56,802 nucleotides of DNA, taken from positions 1-56,802 of the forward strand of contig JANOPN010000009.1 in NCBI GenBank assembly GCA_031421855.1, read 5' to 3'. Both the position numbers and the translations under genes were made by a program. This DNA is from JAAFHN01 sp031421855 (GTDB lineage: Bacteria > Pseudomonadota > Gammaproteobacteria > Burkholderiales > Burkholderiaceae_C). Below, piece after piece: positions 23,727 through 32,881 of this stretch. The number at the start of each line of letters is the position of its first letter. Within the stretch, counting starts at the first letter, position 1. The notes under the pieces were generated by a model. That model did no database searches. It had not been told where the DNA came from and saw only the letters and a program-made list of their open reading frames with translations.

Positions 23727-26180
23727 TCAGAAGTCTGCGCTCACACTCAGTGTGAACAATCGCGGTGCACCCAAGTAGTAACGCACTGCCCCGAGGTTGG
23801 CCGGAATTGTGCCGGCGGCTGTGACGACCGGCTGCGTGAACAACTGCACGCCCGAACCCGAGCTGCGGTACTCTTTGTTGAACAGATTTGAGATGTTCCA
23901 ACGAATCTTGGCATCTTTTGCCATTCCGAGATTGCCAATGGTGTAGCCGCCGTCGATGTCAACCTTGGCATAGGCTGGAACCTCTTCGTCGTTGATCAGC
24001 GTGGCGAACTGTTTGCCGACTTCTTTCGCCTTCACACGAACGTACCATGGGCCTTGTTGGTACTGGGTGGACAGTGAAAAGATGCGACGTGGCGTGGTCG
24101 TGAACTCTTTGCCTGCCAACGGCAGCGTCACCGCCGTGGTCTGGCGCAAGTTGTCCAGGATCTTGCTGTGTTGGGCTGTCGCTGACGCGTAGAACGTCAG
24201 ACCGTTGACCGGACGTGTGCCGAGCTCAAGCTCAAGACCGCGGCTGCGCACGCGGCCGATGTTGGTGTAGATCGACGTGTTGGTCACAGGGTCAAAGGCA
24301 TTGCCCTGGCGATTCTTGTAAGCCACGTTGAAGAAGCTGGCCGACACGGTCACTGCTTTGTTTTGCAAGCGGTAGCCAATGTCGGTATTGATGGAGGTTT
24401 CGGGATCCACCTCGCGCAAAATTTGCGGCTGACCCGCCACGATGCGAACGATGCCATTGGTCGGTGCATACGCAAAGTTAGGGGGAGCCCGGAAATTCTT
24501 CGCGATGTTCATGAACACCTGCTGCTCTTTGTCGAGCTTGTAGCGAAAGCCAACTTGGGGCAGGGTGTCAGAGTACGTGCGCGAAATGTTGTACAAAAAC
24601 GCCCCACCTTCGCTGGGGTTGTTGGTGAAGTCGCGCTGCGCACGTGGCATGCGAACACCCACACTCAACAGACCTCGGTTATCGTGGAAGGTGAAGTTGT
24701 CGGTCAAGAAAAACGCACTGACTTTGGTCTTGGTTTCCCAGTTGCGGTTGTTGTACTCGGAGCCATCGGCGCGGGTGATGCGGCCTTGGTCAAGCCAAAT
24801 CGTGGTGGGGTTGCCGTTGGCATCCACCGGCACTGCGGGCGCGGTTTGGCGATGCTTGGCTTGCTCGTACCAAAAACCCACCTTGACGCTGTGCTCACCC
24901 GCCAACCAATTCAGCTCGGTCGTGACGCCAGGGCGAAGGGTGTGGGTAACGTTGGACCGAGCAACGATGAAGCGGTCGCGGGTGTCACCGTCACCGTTGA
25001 GGTCTTTGGTGCCAGTGAATGTGCCGCCCGCGCCAGTCAGAAAATTGCTCTCAGTCAGGGTGGATTGTTGAATGCCGCCTGTGCCGTAGCCGTACCAAAA
25101 GTAGGGCTGAACTTTGAGGGTGAGGCTGTCAGACAATGTGAACGAACCCGACAACGAAGCGATTGCGTTTTCGAACGGGTTGGTGGCGAGCTTGTAGTAG
25201 GCAGGCGAAGAGCCACTTTCCGTTTGCGCGAGCCCGGAGACTACGGTGGTTTTGTTGAAGGTGGCAAAGTTATCCCACAAGTAGCCGTTGGCCCGCAGCT
25301 CGGTCAAAGTGGGGTTGTTGATGTTGTTGTTAACGGCCTTGTTGTAATTCAACACGCCCAGCACTTTGTGGCCGGGTGCGACGTCCCAGTTGAAGCCCAC
25401 GTCAATGTGATCACGCTTGGCTTCGCCCAAGCCCTTCCACTTGCGGGCGAAACTGTTGCTGTAGCTGATGTAGCTGCGCAATTGGTTGTTGAACATGCCT
25501 CCGGTGTCCAGGCGAACAAAGGTGCGGCGCAAGCCCAGACCACCCAGCGACTGGGTGACGCGCACCCGCCGCGCGGCGGTCGCATCGCAACTGGTCACAC
25601 CGATTGAGCCGCCAGACGCGCCAATGTGCGCACTTTCTTGATCTGAAGTGCCCTGTGCCACATTGGTGGTGCAAACGTTCTCTTGATCAATGTACTCTTG
25701 TGGAAACACGCCAAAGCTGCCGCTGTCATTCACCGGCACGCCGTTGATGGTGAAACCAATTTGGTCGGCATTGAAGCCCCGAATGCTCACGCCACCACCA
25801 AACAAACCTGTTGCGTCATGGCTGAAGGCGTTCACGCTGGGAAGCAGTTCCACGCTTTGGAGAAAGTTGCCCGTGGCGCGGTCTTTTTCAATGCTGGCGC
25901 GCGTGATCGTGCTGCGCGACTTGACGGCATCTTCATTGATGATTTGACCCGCACCCAGACGATCACCCGAGCCAGTGATGGTGATGGTGCCCAAACGGAC
26001 GACGTCGTCTTTGGCGCGCGGTGCGTCGTCTTCGGCAGCCGATGCGGCTGGGCGGGCTGATGGAGCGGTTTGCGCGTAAGCGGCTTGCATGGCCATCGCG
26101 GCCAAAGCGGCGGTGATGGCGGCTGCGCGAGCGACTTGCCGCGGTGTGAAGCGTGGGTTCTTGGCGTGGGTCACGGTCAT
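23727..26180 (-). CDS. TonB-dependent outer-membrane receptor
   Basis: This 817-residue protein has an N-terminal signal peptide (AITAALAAMAMQAAYAQ). Its plug domain includes VELLPSVNAFSHD and GVSIRGFNADQIGFTINGVP. A long beta-barrel follows, ending LFTLSVSADF with the terminal Phe needed for insertion. I chose MTVTHAKNP because GGAG lies 6 bp upstream; the longer frame puts extra residues before the signal peptide. There is no secretin/STN domain. Such receptors import siderophores, cobalamin or other large ligands. Nothing nearby names the ligand. Confidence 0.92.
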   Translation of the reverse strand: MTVTHAKNPRFTPRQVARAAAITAALAAMAMQAAYAQTAPSARPAASAAEDDAPRAKDDVVRLGTITITGSGDRLGAGQIINEDAVKSRSTITRASIEKDRATGNFLQSVELLPSVNAFSHDATGLFGGGVSIRGFNADQIGFTINGVPVNDSGSFGVFPQEYIDQENVCTTNVAQGTSDQESAHIGASGGSIGVTSCDATAARRVRVTQSLGGLGLRRTFVRLDTGGMFNNQLRSYISYSNSFARKWKGLGEAKRDHIDVGFNWDVAPGHKVLGVLNYNKAVNNNINNPTLTELRANGYLWDNFATFNKTTVVSGLAQTESGSSPAYYKLATNPFENAIASLSGSFTLSDSLTLKVQPYFWYGYGTGGIQQSTLTESNFLTGAGGTFTGTKDLNGDGDTRDRFIVARSNVTHTLRPGVTTELNWLAGEHSVKVGFWYEQAKHRQTAPAVPVDANGNPTTIWLDQGRITRADGSEYNNRNWETKTKVSAFFLTDNFTFHDNRGLLSVGVRMPRAQRDFTNNPSEGGAFLYNISRTYSDTLPQVGFRYKLDKEQQVFMNIAKNFRAPPNFAYAPTNGIVRIVAGQPQILREVDPETSINTDIGYRLQNKAVTVSASFFNVAYKNRQGNAFDPVTNTSIYTNIGRVRSRGLELELGTRPVNGLTFYASATAQHSKILDNLRQTTAVTLPLAGKEFTTTPRRIFSLSTQYQQGPWYVRVKAKEVGKQFATLINDEEVPAYAKVDIDGGYTIGNLGMAKDAKIRWNISNLFNKEYRSSGSGVQLFTQPVVTAAGTIPANLGAVRYYLGAPRLFTLSVSADF

Positions 26181-26441
26181 TGAAAACTCCAAAGCGGGGT
26201 AAAAAGCGTGTTGGTCGGGGCAAATTGGGCTGGCAAGACTTGGGCCAATCCCACTGCCATTCGCCGCAATTCGCTGCAAACCTCGAAGATAGTGCCGAAA
26301 TGCGGCAAATGGGTGACAGTTGACTCTAGAAGCCCACGCTTAGGCCGCAAAGCGTCCAGCACTCGCCTCGGGTGTTTGTAACGCGCAACACTTGCCAAAA
26401 CGACACGATCACGACGCGATCACGGCACGATCACCACGCCA

Positions 26442-27107
26442 TCAGGGCCGACTGAAGGCTTCGCGCATCTCTTTGAGCTTGATCGGCGCCGCCAAGTCGC
26501 CGTTTTGCGCGGCCAACTCATACCAATAGGCGGCCAAGCGCAGGTCTTGCGGCACGCCGTCGCCGTGCTCGTAAAGGCTTGCCAGCAAATACTGCGCACC
26601 CACATCGCCAGCCTTGCCTGCCTCGCGAAACCAGTGTGCGGCGCGGGGCATGTCTTTTGGCGTGCCACGGCCGAGCATCAAATTGGTGCCCAAGCTCAAC
26701 TGTGAGTCAGGGTGACCCAACGCGGCCCCTTTTTCTAGCCACTCGTTGGTTTTTTTCAAGTCAACCGGCACGCCAGCACCCAGCTCGTGAACCTGCGACA
26801 GCGCAAAAACCGCCAGTACGACGCCCTGTAGAGCCGCTTGGTTGAGCAGCTTGCGGGCGCGGGCAAAGTCAGGCTTGGACACATCACCGCGCAAATGCAT
26901 CATGGCTAAGTTGTATTGGGCCAAACCCACGCCTTTCGCGGCTAAAACGGCAAACTGGCCCGCCGCATCGGCATGGCGGTCTTCGCTGTACGCAACCAAG
27001 GCACGGTTGAGCGCCACTTCGCTGGCGGGCAGCGGCGCCGCATCATTGGCTTGGGCCAAAGCGCTGGCGCACACCACAGCGATGGCAATAACTGTTGATA
27101 ATTTCAT
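26442..27107 (-). CDS. Sel1-repeat (TPR-like) protein, exported
   Basis: The protein of about 221 residues has a signal peptide (STVIAIAVVCASALAQA) followed by four or five Sel1 repeats. Examples are GLAQYNLAMMHLRGD, GHPDSQLSLGTNLMLGRGTP and GAQYLLASLYEHGDGVPQD. Sel1 proteins are helical scaffolds for protein contacts in the periplasm. Its ATG and the lipB ATG lie on opposite strands and overlap (CATGATG), so the two genes cannot have separate untranslated leaders. The partner is unknown. Confidence 0.85.
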   Translation of the reverse strand: MKLSTVIAIAVVCASALAQANDAAPLPASEVALNRALVAYSEDRHADAAGQFAVLAAKGVGLAQYNLAMMHLRGDVSKPDFARARKLLNQAALQGVVLAVFALSQVHELGAGVPVDLKKTNEWLEKGAALGHPDSQLSLGTNLMLGRGTPKDMPRAAHWFREAGKAGDVGAQYLLASLYEHGDGVPQDLRLAAYWYELAAQNGDLAAPIKLKEMREAFSRP

Positions 27108-27108
27108 G

Positions 27109-27840
27109 ATGATCACTCGACCGTTTTGTCGCGCCGACTATGCCAGCACTTACGCCGACATGCAGGCATTCACGTCAAAGCGTGGCGCGGACACGACCGA
27201 CGAGCTTTGGTTGTGTGAGCACGAGAGCGTTTTCACCTTGGGGCTTGCAGGCCAAGCGGCCCACGTGTTGGCCGCTGGCGACATTGCGGTCGTACCCACC
27301 AATCGAGGCGGACAAGTGACGTTTCATGGCCCTGGCCAGGTGGTGGCTTACCCGTTGATCGACCTCAAGCGCGCTGGCTACTTCGTCAAAGAGTACGTCT
27401 ACCGGCTAGAAGAAGCCATCATTCGCACCCTCATGCATTTCGGCGTGACGGGACACCGCGTGCGCGGCGCGCCTGGCATCTACGTGAGCCTTGAAAACCC
27501 GTTTAGACACGGCAAATTGATAAATTTGATGAGAAATTCGCCCTTGGTCACCGGATCTATTGGGCTTGATGCTACTGATTTAGGAGTGTCTGACGCACCG
27601 ATTGACCCCTTTCAAGGCCTGGCCAAAATCGCTGCTTTGGGCATCAAAGTCAGCCGCCACTGCACGTATCACGGCTTGGCGCTCAACGTGGCGATGGCGT
27701 TGGAGCCGTTCGAGCGAATCAACCCCTGCGGCTACGCAGGCCTGAAAACCGTGGATTTGGCCAGCCTCGGCGTGAACGCATCACCAATTGAAGTGGCTCA
27801 CGTGCTGGCAGATCAATTGGCGATGAAATTGGCTCCCTAG
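27109..27840 (+). CDS. lipB: Octanoyltransferase LipB, carrying an in-frame repeat insertion
   Basis: The protein of about 243 residues moves the octanoyl group from ACP to lipoyl domains. Motifs include ELWLCEHESVFTLGLAG, RGGQVTFHGPGQVVAYPLID and GAPGIYV. The catalytic lysine is near residue 173 (AKIAALGIKVS) and the catalytic cysteine near 207 (INPCGYAG). About 45 extra residues separate GIYV from KIAALG, including a stretch encoded by R1 copy G (LVTGSIG). In ordinary LipB these motifs are only a few residues apart. The TAG stop is the start of R3 copy 3. The start overlaps that of the divergent Sel1 gene. Confidence 0.93.
   Translation: MITRPFCRADYASTYADMQAFTSKRGADTTDELWLCEHESVFTLGLAGQAAHVLAAGDIAVVPTNRGGQVTFHGPGQVVAYPLIDLKRAGYFVKEYVYRLEEAIIRTLMHFGVTGHRVRGAPGIYVSLENPFRHGKLINLMRNSPLVTGSIGLDATDLGVSDAPIDPFQGLAKIAALGIKVSRHCTYHGLALNVAMALEPFERINPCGYAGLKTVDLASLGVNASPIEVAHVLADQLAMKLAP
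27543..27575 (+). repeat. R1 33-bp repeat, copy G, inside lipB
   Basis: Reads CTTGGTCACCGGATCT then ATTGGGCTTGATGCTAC. It is preceded by AAATTGATAAATTTGATGAG, the same arm seen beside copy B. It is translated as LVTGSIGLDAT without interrupting the gene. Confidence 0.88.
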
Positions 27841-28078
27841 CCCGCATACTTCACGGTGAGCGAGTTTTTGCGGCTGTTTCTCCATTGAATCAGGGTCATT
27901 TTTTTGAATCCAATTTGAACGCCCGCAAAAACACTCGGCACCCATCGCATCCCCGCAGCGGGCGCAGCGCCGCACCGCTTGCCTTGCAGGGGCATCGAGC
28001 CCCTGACGCGGCACGCCGCGCGGCGCTGCATCCCGCTGCAGGGCGCGCTGGATGCCGTCACCGTGAAACATGCGGGCA
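27838..28078 (-). repeat. R3 MITE-like element, copy 3 (inverted)
   Basis: This 241-bp copy is in the opposite orientation: it starts TAGCCCGCATACTTCACGGTG and ends CACCGTGAAACATGCGGGC. Its first three bases form the lipB stop codon. With R1 copy H it fills the whole gap between lipB and the histidine kinase gene. Confidence 0.85.
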
Positions 28079-28105
28079 AGCGGCAATTTTTATGCAAAAT
28101 ATGCC

Positions 28106-28138
28106 ATTGGTCACCGAATTCATTGGGTTCGTTGCTAT
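28106..28138 (+). repeat. R1 33-bp repeat, copy H (intergenic)
   Basis: Reads ATTGGTCACCGAATTC then ATTGGGTTCGTTGCTAT. It lies between R3 copy 3 and the end of the histidine kinase gene. Confidence 0.85.
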
Positions 28139-28149
28139 CGAATGAGGAG

Positions 28150-31014
28150 TCAGCGATTGCGCTCGGCGACGCTTTTTCGCACCCCGGCAAACTCGATCAA
28201 ACTGTTTTTATAGTCACGCTCAACCCGGTCAATCAAGCCGTCGGCATCCAACAAGTTGCGGGCTTGCGCCTTGCTCTCAAGCCGATGGCACGACCGCACC
28301 AAGTCGCGCACACCCAAATTCGCTGCCAAGCCCTTGATTTGGTGGGCGACTCGGGCGACTTCGGCGTGGTCGTTGGCCGCAAATGAGCCGCGCAGACGCC
28401 CAATGTTGCCCGCCACGTTGGACGCAAACGAATCCAATAGTTCAAACAAAAAGCTGCCACTGGGGTCAAGCTCAATCAGGGGCTCAATTTGAGCCATTTC
28501 CAGCCCTTTTTCGCCGTCGTCACCAAAGCCGGTCGAGTGGCTGGGGTCGGTCGTGATTTCGGGGTCGCGCATGGCTTTGGCGCAACTGACCAGCGCCTCA
28601 CGCAGGGCAGCAACCGAGATTGGCTTGGTTACATAGCCCTGCATGCCGGCGGCAAGCGCGATTTCGCGGTCTTCGACCAGTGCGTTGGCAGTCATGCCCA
28701 CGATTCGGGGGCGTTTGTGTTCGGGCACGTTTTGGACAATGTGGCGGGTCGCCTCAAGACCGTCCATCACGCCCATTTGAACGTCCATGAACACCAAGTC
28801 GTAGCGCTGGCGCTCAACCGCTTGGACAGCCTCCCACCCGTCTGCCGCCGAATCGCTTCGGTAGCCAAAACCGGCCAACATGCGAGCCGCAACCTTGCGG
28901 TTGACCTCGTTGTCGTCAACCAACAAAATGCGCAGCGGGTAGCGGTTAACCAACCCACTGTCAAACTGAACAGGCGTGGCTCGCGGTTGGGTCGTTTGGC
29001 CGTTTTCTAGGTGCAAGCTGCGAGCGATGGCATCAAAAAGACTGGCTTGGCGGGCAGGTTTGAGCAAGGTCGCGCTAAAAATCTCCACTTCAGGCGTGCG
29101 GCGGATATCCACGCTCGACAACAAAATCACGGGCAAATTGGGGTGGGTCGCCTGAAGCGCGTGCGCTAACGCAATACCGTCGTCGCCAGGCATGTTCATG
29201 TCGGTGATGACGATGTCGAACGATTCGCCGTCAGCCAATGCGGCCACCGCGCCAAGGGCTTCCAATACGCTGCGGCACGTCATGCTGCTCATGCCCCAGC
29301 GCTGGCATTGCAGGCTGATGACGCGCAAATTGGTGGAGTTGTCGTCAACCAAAAGCGCGCGCCGTCCTTTGAGCGACTTCACGTTGGCAATCAAACCCAT
29401 CCGCTCCAGCGGCGCACCCACACCGGGCAACTCAACGCAAAACGTTGACCCAACGCCCAGCTCACTCACCGCACGGACCCGCCCGCCCATGGCGCTGGCC
29501 AAGCGTTTGCAAATGGCCAGCCCCAGCCCAGAGCCACCATAGCGGCGTGCGGTGCTGGTATCGACCTGCGAAAACGCTTGAAACAACTTGGGCAATTTGT
29601 CAGCTGCGATGCCGATGCCGCTGTCGCTGACGCAAATCTCGATCAACGGACATTCAGAGTCTGGGCTTAGCGCGCGCTTGACCGTCACCAAAATCTCACC
29701 CTCATCGGTGAATTTAAGCGCATTGCCGATCAAATTGACCAAAATTTGACGCACCCGCTGCATGTCGCCAAAGATCGCATCCGGCACATCGGGGTCGATC
29801 AGATACATCAAATCGAGCTGTTTCTTCTGCGCAATCGAGCTGAGCAAGTCAATCGCGCTTTCGATGCAATCGAGCAAGTGAAATGGGGCGGATTCCAGCT
29901 CCATTTGGCCCGACTCGATTTTTGAAAAATCCAAGATGTCGTTGATGACGACCAAAAGACCCTCGCCGCTGGTGCGAATCGTCTCGGCAAACTCGCGTTG
30001 ATCGTTCGACAGCGGCGTATCCAGCAGCAAACTCGTCATGCCAATCACGCCGTTCATCGGCGTGCGAATCTCATGGCTCATGGTCGCCAAAAACGCGCTT
30101 TTGGCCTGCTCCGAGGCCTCGGCCTTCATTTTGGCGTCCCACAACAACGCCTCAAACAGCTTTCGGTCGCTGACGTCGGTCAAGCGCAGCACGCAGCCGT
30201 CAACGCCAATCGAAGACGATTGCCCAACACAGTGGATGACATCGTGTTTGACGATACCTTGCACCATTCCCCCGTGCGGACTAAAGCTCAACTCGAAATT
30301 GGGTCCAGTGGCCACGCCCAGCGCCGCCATCGCGTGGGCTTCCAACCCCAACTCATGCCAACGCGGCATCACCTCCAGAATCGATCGACCCGTGGGGTGA
30401 TCGTCGACCAAACCCAACAAGCTCACCGCCTGTGAGTTGCACGCAGCGACTTGCCAGTCATTCACGACGCCAGCGTCGTCGCGCGCCGCTCGCAAAGCCA
30501 AAATCGCGTCGCTTGAGGCGTTCAGCACGGACTCCAACATCACGTGGCGAGACTCCAGGGGCTGGTTGTACGTCAGGACCCACTCAACCCCGTCAGCGCC
30601 TTTCAGCGGCAATATCAGCCGCTCCCAAGTCAACACCGAACGCGCCCGCTCTGCATAGTGAACCGTGTAGATGGGGTGCTGAGCGGCCAAGGCCTGTAGG
30701 TAGCGCGACTTGAAAAAATCGGTTAGCTCACCACCAAAATCAGACACCCTTTGGCCCGTCATGTCAAAGTTGGCGTGCTTGGCAATGTCTCGCCCGTAAT
30801 GCGTGTATTCCAAGTCGCTTCGCTGGGCATCCAGCACGCGCAGTTGCATCAGCTTGGGGGCCAAGCGCTCGTCATCGCCCACCGAGAAAGCGGCGAAGTC
30901 GGCGAATCCGCCTATTTTTGGCGCGGCCACCCAACGCCGGTACAAACCAACAATATCGGGGTTTTGAACCATCTCGTCGATGGCATTGTTGATTTGGCGA
31001 GACCAGATGCTCAT
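28150..31014 (-). CDS. Hybrid sensor histidine kinase (BarA-like: HisKA, HATPase, two receivers, Hpt)
   Basis: The protein of about 954 residues has an N-terminal PAS-like sensory region with the LRVLDAQRSDLEYTHYG pattern, then a second PAS. A HisKA domain has its phospho-His in SHEIRTPMNG near residue 314. The HATPase shows VNLIGNALKFTDEGEI and GGSGLGLAIC. Two receivers follow (LLVDDNSTN with ITDMNMPG, and LLVDDNEVN with FMDVQMG), then a C-terminal Hpt with VAHQIKGLAANLG. No transmembrane segment is evident, so sensing is probably cytosolic. It sits just downstream of a receiver-cyclase gene. A GTG start 36 bp upstream is possible. Confidence 0.92.
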   Translation of the reverse strand: MSIWSRQINNAIDEMVQNPDIVGLYRRWVAAPKIGGFADFAAFSVGDDERLAPKLMQLRVLDAQRSDLEYTHYGRDIAKHANFDMTGQRVSDFGGELTDFFKSRYLQALAAQHPIYTVHYAERARSVLTWERLILPLKGADGVEWVLTYNQPLESRHVMLESVLNASSDAILALRAARDDAGVVNDWQVAACNSQAVSLLGLVDDHPTGRSILEVMPRWHELGLEAHAMAALGVATGPNFELSFSPHGGMVQGIVKHDVIHCVGQSSSIGVDGCVLRLTDVSDRKLFEALLWDAKMKAEASEQAKSAFLATMSHEIRTPMNGVIGMTSLLLDTPLSNDQREFAETIRTSGEGLLVVINDILDFSKIESGQMELESAPFHLLDCIESAIDLLSSIAQKKQLDLMYLIDPDVPDAIFGDMQRVRQILVNLIGNALKFTDEGEILVTVKRALSPDSECPLIEICVSDSGIGIAADKLPKLFQAFSQVDTSTARRYGGSGLGLAICKRLASAMGGRVRAVSELGVGSTFCVELPGVGAPLERMGLIANVKSLKGRRALLVDDNSTNLRVISLQCQRWGMSSMTCRSVLEALGAVAALADGESFDIVITDMNMPGDDGIALAHALQATHPNLPVILLSSVDIRRTPEVEIFSATLLKPARQASLFDAIARSLHLENGQTTQPRATPVQFDSGLVNRYPLRILLVDDNEVNRKVAARMLAGFGYRSDSAADGWEAVQAVERQRYDLVFMDVQMGVMDGLEATRHIVQNVPEHKRPRIVGMTANALVEDREIALAAGMQGYVTKPISVAALREALVSCAKAMRDPEITTDPSHSTGFGDDGEKGLEMAQIEPLIELDPSGSFLFELLDSFASNVAGNIGRLRGSFAANDHAEVARVAHQIKGLAANLGVRDLVRSCHRLESKAQARNLLDADGLIDRVERDYKNSLIEFAGVRKSVAERNR

Positions 31015-31063
31015 GAACGAGATCCATGCACGGCCAGCGCGCAGCCCCACCCCAAGGGCAGCG

Positions 31064-32188
31064 TCACTCGCGAAGGCCCATCAACTCGGCAATGCGGACG
31101 ACTTGGCCGTCACCACGCAAGTCAACCGCTGCTTGGCGACCGGCAATCAGCATGTGCTCGTGGCCCGCGATGACGGACTCGCTGGCGATGACCGCGCAAC
31201 TGGCATGCGTGGTGCGCTGTTGCAGTTGCATCGTGATTTTGATCGTCTCGCCGACCGGCAGCACCACCGTGCGCTCAAATCGCAGCGGGTCGTGAATTTT
31301 GGCAATCGTGACAGGGCCGCTGTGCAGTGCCACGCCGACCGCGAACTTGGGCAGCTTTTTGCCGGGAAATCGCTCATCCAAGTGACGTTGAACCCGCGTG
31401 GCCGACTTGACCAAGGCGAACGCCGACTTGAACGCCCGAGTCGCGTGGTTAACTGAGCTGGTGTCGTTTTCACCAACAAACACCGCCAAAACGCCTTCGC
31501 CCACCATTTGAACGTGGCGCGCGCCAAACAAATTCACGGTGTCGGTGGCGCTGGTGTACGCCAATTTGAGGACTTCAGACAAATCACTCGGCGACAACAA
31601 TTTTGGCCACTCGGGGTTGATCAAATCCAAATACAAAACGGTCGCCGTGGCGTGTATTTCATCGTTTTGGTTGTCGCTGGCGGTGTTCCACAAGGCGCCA
31701 CTGAGCTCGCGCTTGAGGCGACGCTCGTAAATGGTTGCCAATGAGTGGCGCTGACTGTCCAGAGCCGACTTGACCGCTGAGTTAACTGCCTCAACCTGCG
31801 CGGCACTTTGCACCACCCGCTTGCGCATTTGGGTCTGCACGGCTTCCAAAAGCTCTTGCGGCAAAAAGGGCTTGGTGAGGTAATCATCGGCCCCACTGGA
31901 CATGCCCATGCGGATGTTGGCGCGCTCACCCAGCGAGGTCAGCAAAACCACGGGCATGGTCGCAATCAACGGGTCAGCGCGCAATTGCGTCAACATGCCC
32001 AAGCCATCCAGCACCGGCATTTGCACGTCACTTAAGACCAAATCCGGCTTGGTTTGGCGCACCAAATCCAAACCAATCTTGCCATTGGCTGCAGCAAACA
32101 CGAGGTAGTCGTGCTTTTTGAGGATGGCGGTGATCATCAGACGAAGGGTTTCGTCATCTTCCATCACCACAATGGAGCCTATGGACAT
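31064..32188 (-). CDS. Response regulator with a divergent class III nucleotide cyclase-like output domain
   Basis: In this 374-residue protein the receiver (residues about 1-125) has its phospho-Asp in LVLSDVQMPVLDG and the conserved lysine in LTKPFLP. The C-terminal half follows the adenylate/guanylate cyclase fold: VLYLDLINPEW, MVGEGVLAVF, VGVALHSGPVTIAKI, PVGETIKITMQLQQ. The first metal Asp is kept (YLD), but the second motif reads GEG where GDG is usual, so activity is uncertain. It is probably cotranscribed with the hybrid kinase downstream. It could be an active cyclase or a nucleotide or protein interaction module. Confidence 0.82.
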   Translation of the reverse strand: MSIGSIVVMEDDETLRLMITAILKKHDYLVFAAANGKIGLDLVRQTKPDLVLSDVQMPVLDGLGMLTQLRADPLIATMPVVLLTSLGERANIRMGMSSGADDYLTKPFLPQELLEAVQTQMRKRVVQSAAQVEAVNSAVKSALDSQRHSLATIYERRLKRELSGALWNTASDNQNDEIHATATVLYLDLINPEWPKLLSPSDLSEVLKLAYTSATDTVNLFGARHVQMVGEGVLAVFVGENDTSSVNHATRAFKSAFALVKSATRVQRHLDERFPGKKLPKFAVGVALHSGPVTIAKIHDPLRFERTVVLPVGETIKITMQLQQRTTHASCAVIASESVIAGHEHMLIAGRQAAVDLRGDGQVVRIAELMGLRE

Positions 32189-32281
32189 TCGAGCTTGATG
32201 TGAATTAACTGTTTGGTGAGTTGTATCTCGGCTTACGTCACATGCTAACGAATTCCACCGCTGGTTTGTAGTGGTTTGAAC

Positions 32282-32881
32282 TCAATTTTTTGCCGAAAAT
32301 GTGAAAACCGCCATGTTCGCGCGCACATTTGGCAACACCCTCACAACATTTGCACGGTTTTGCGACACCTGCAGCCCAAATGAATCGTGAATGGTCAATG
32401 CGTTCTTTCGCGCTAGATCGCCAAAATCAGCAAATGTGCCCACGCGGATGTTGGGCGTGTCGTACCACTGGTACGGCAACGCCTTCGTCACCGGCATGCG
32501 CCCCGCCATCACACTCAAACGGTTGGGCCAATGGCCGAAGTTGGGAAAGGCGACCACGCCCATGCGCCCGACCCGCGCCGTCTCGCACAGCATGACCTCG
32601 GCATTGCGAAGGTGTTGCAAGGTGTCGATTTGCAGCACCACGTCGAAGCTTTGGTCGGCAAAAACTTGCAAGCCGTCGTCCAAATTGAGCTGAATGACGT
32701 TCACACCGCGCGCAACGCAGGCCAACACATTGGCATCCATGAGCTCGATTCCGTAGCCGCTGCACCCGCGCTCGCGCTGCAAATGGGCAAGCAACGCGCC
32801 GTCGCCGCAACCCAAGTCGAGCACCCGCGAGCCTTTGGGCACGAGGGCGGCAATTTGTTCAATGAGGGCGGAGTCGCTCAT
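32282..32881 (-). CDS. metW: Methionine biosynthesis protein MetW
   Basis: The 199-residue SAM-methyltransferase-fold protein has motif I VLDLGCGDGALLAHL. The MetW-typical GYGIELMDANVLACVARGVN and VVAFPNFGHWPNRLSVMAGR follow. It works with MetX in the acylation of homoserine. Its start overlaps the metX stop (ATGA), so the two are cotranslated. Confidence 0.93.
   Translation of the reverse strand: MSDSALIEQIAALVPKGSRVLDLGCGDGALLAHLQRERGCSGYGIELMDANVLACVARGVNVIQLNLDDGLQVFADQSFDVVLQIDTLQHLRNAEVMLCETARVGRMGVVAFPNFGHWPNRLSVMAGRMPVTKALPYQWYDTPNIRVGTFADFGDLARKNALTIHDSFGLQVSQNRANVVRVLPNVRANMAVFTFSAKN

Noticed and set aside
24363..25607. Long plus-strand open frame (414 codons)
   Set aside because: It lies wholly antisense to the TonB-dependent receptor gene, has no ribosome site or recognisable motif, and is explained by codon bias in GC-rich DNA.
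27838..28078. R3 as a protein-coding insertion sequence
   Set aside because: At about 243 bp it has no transposase frame, so it can only be non-autonomous.
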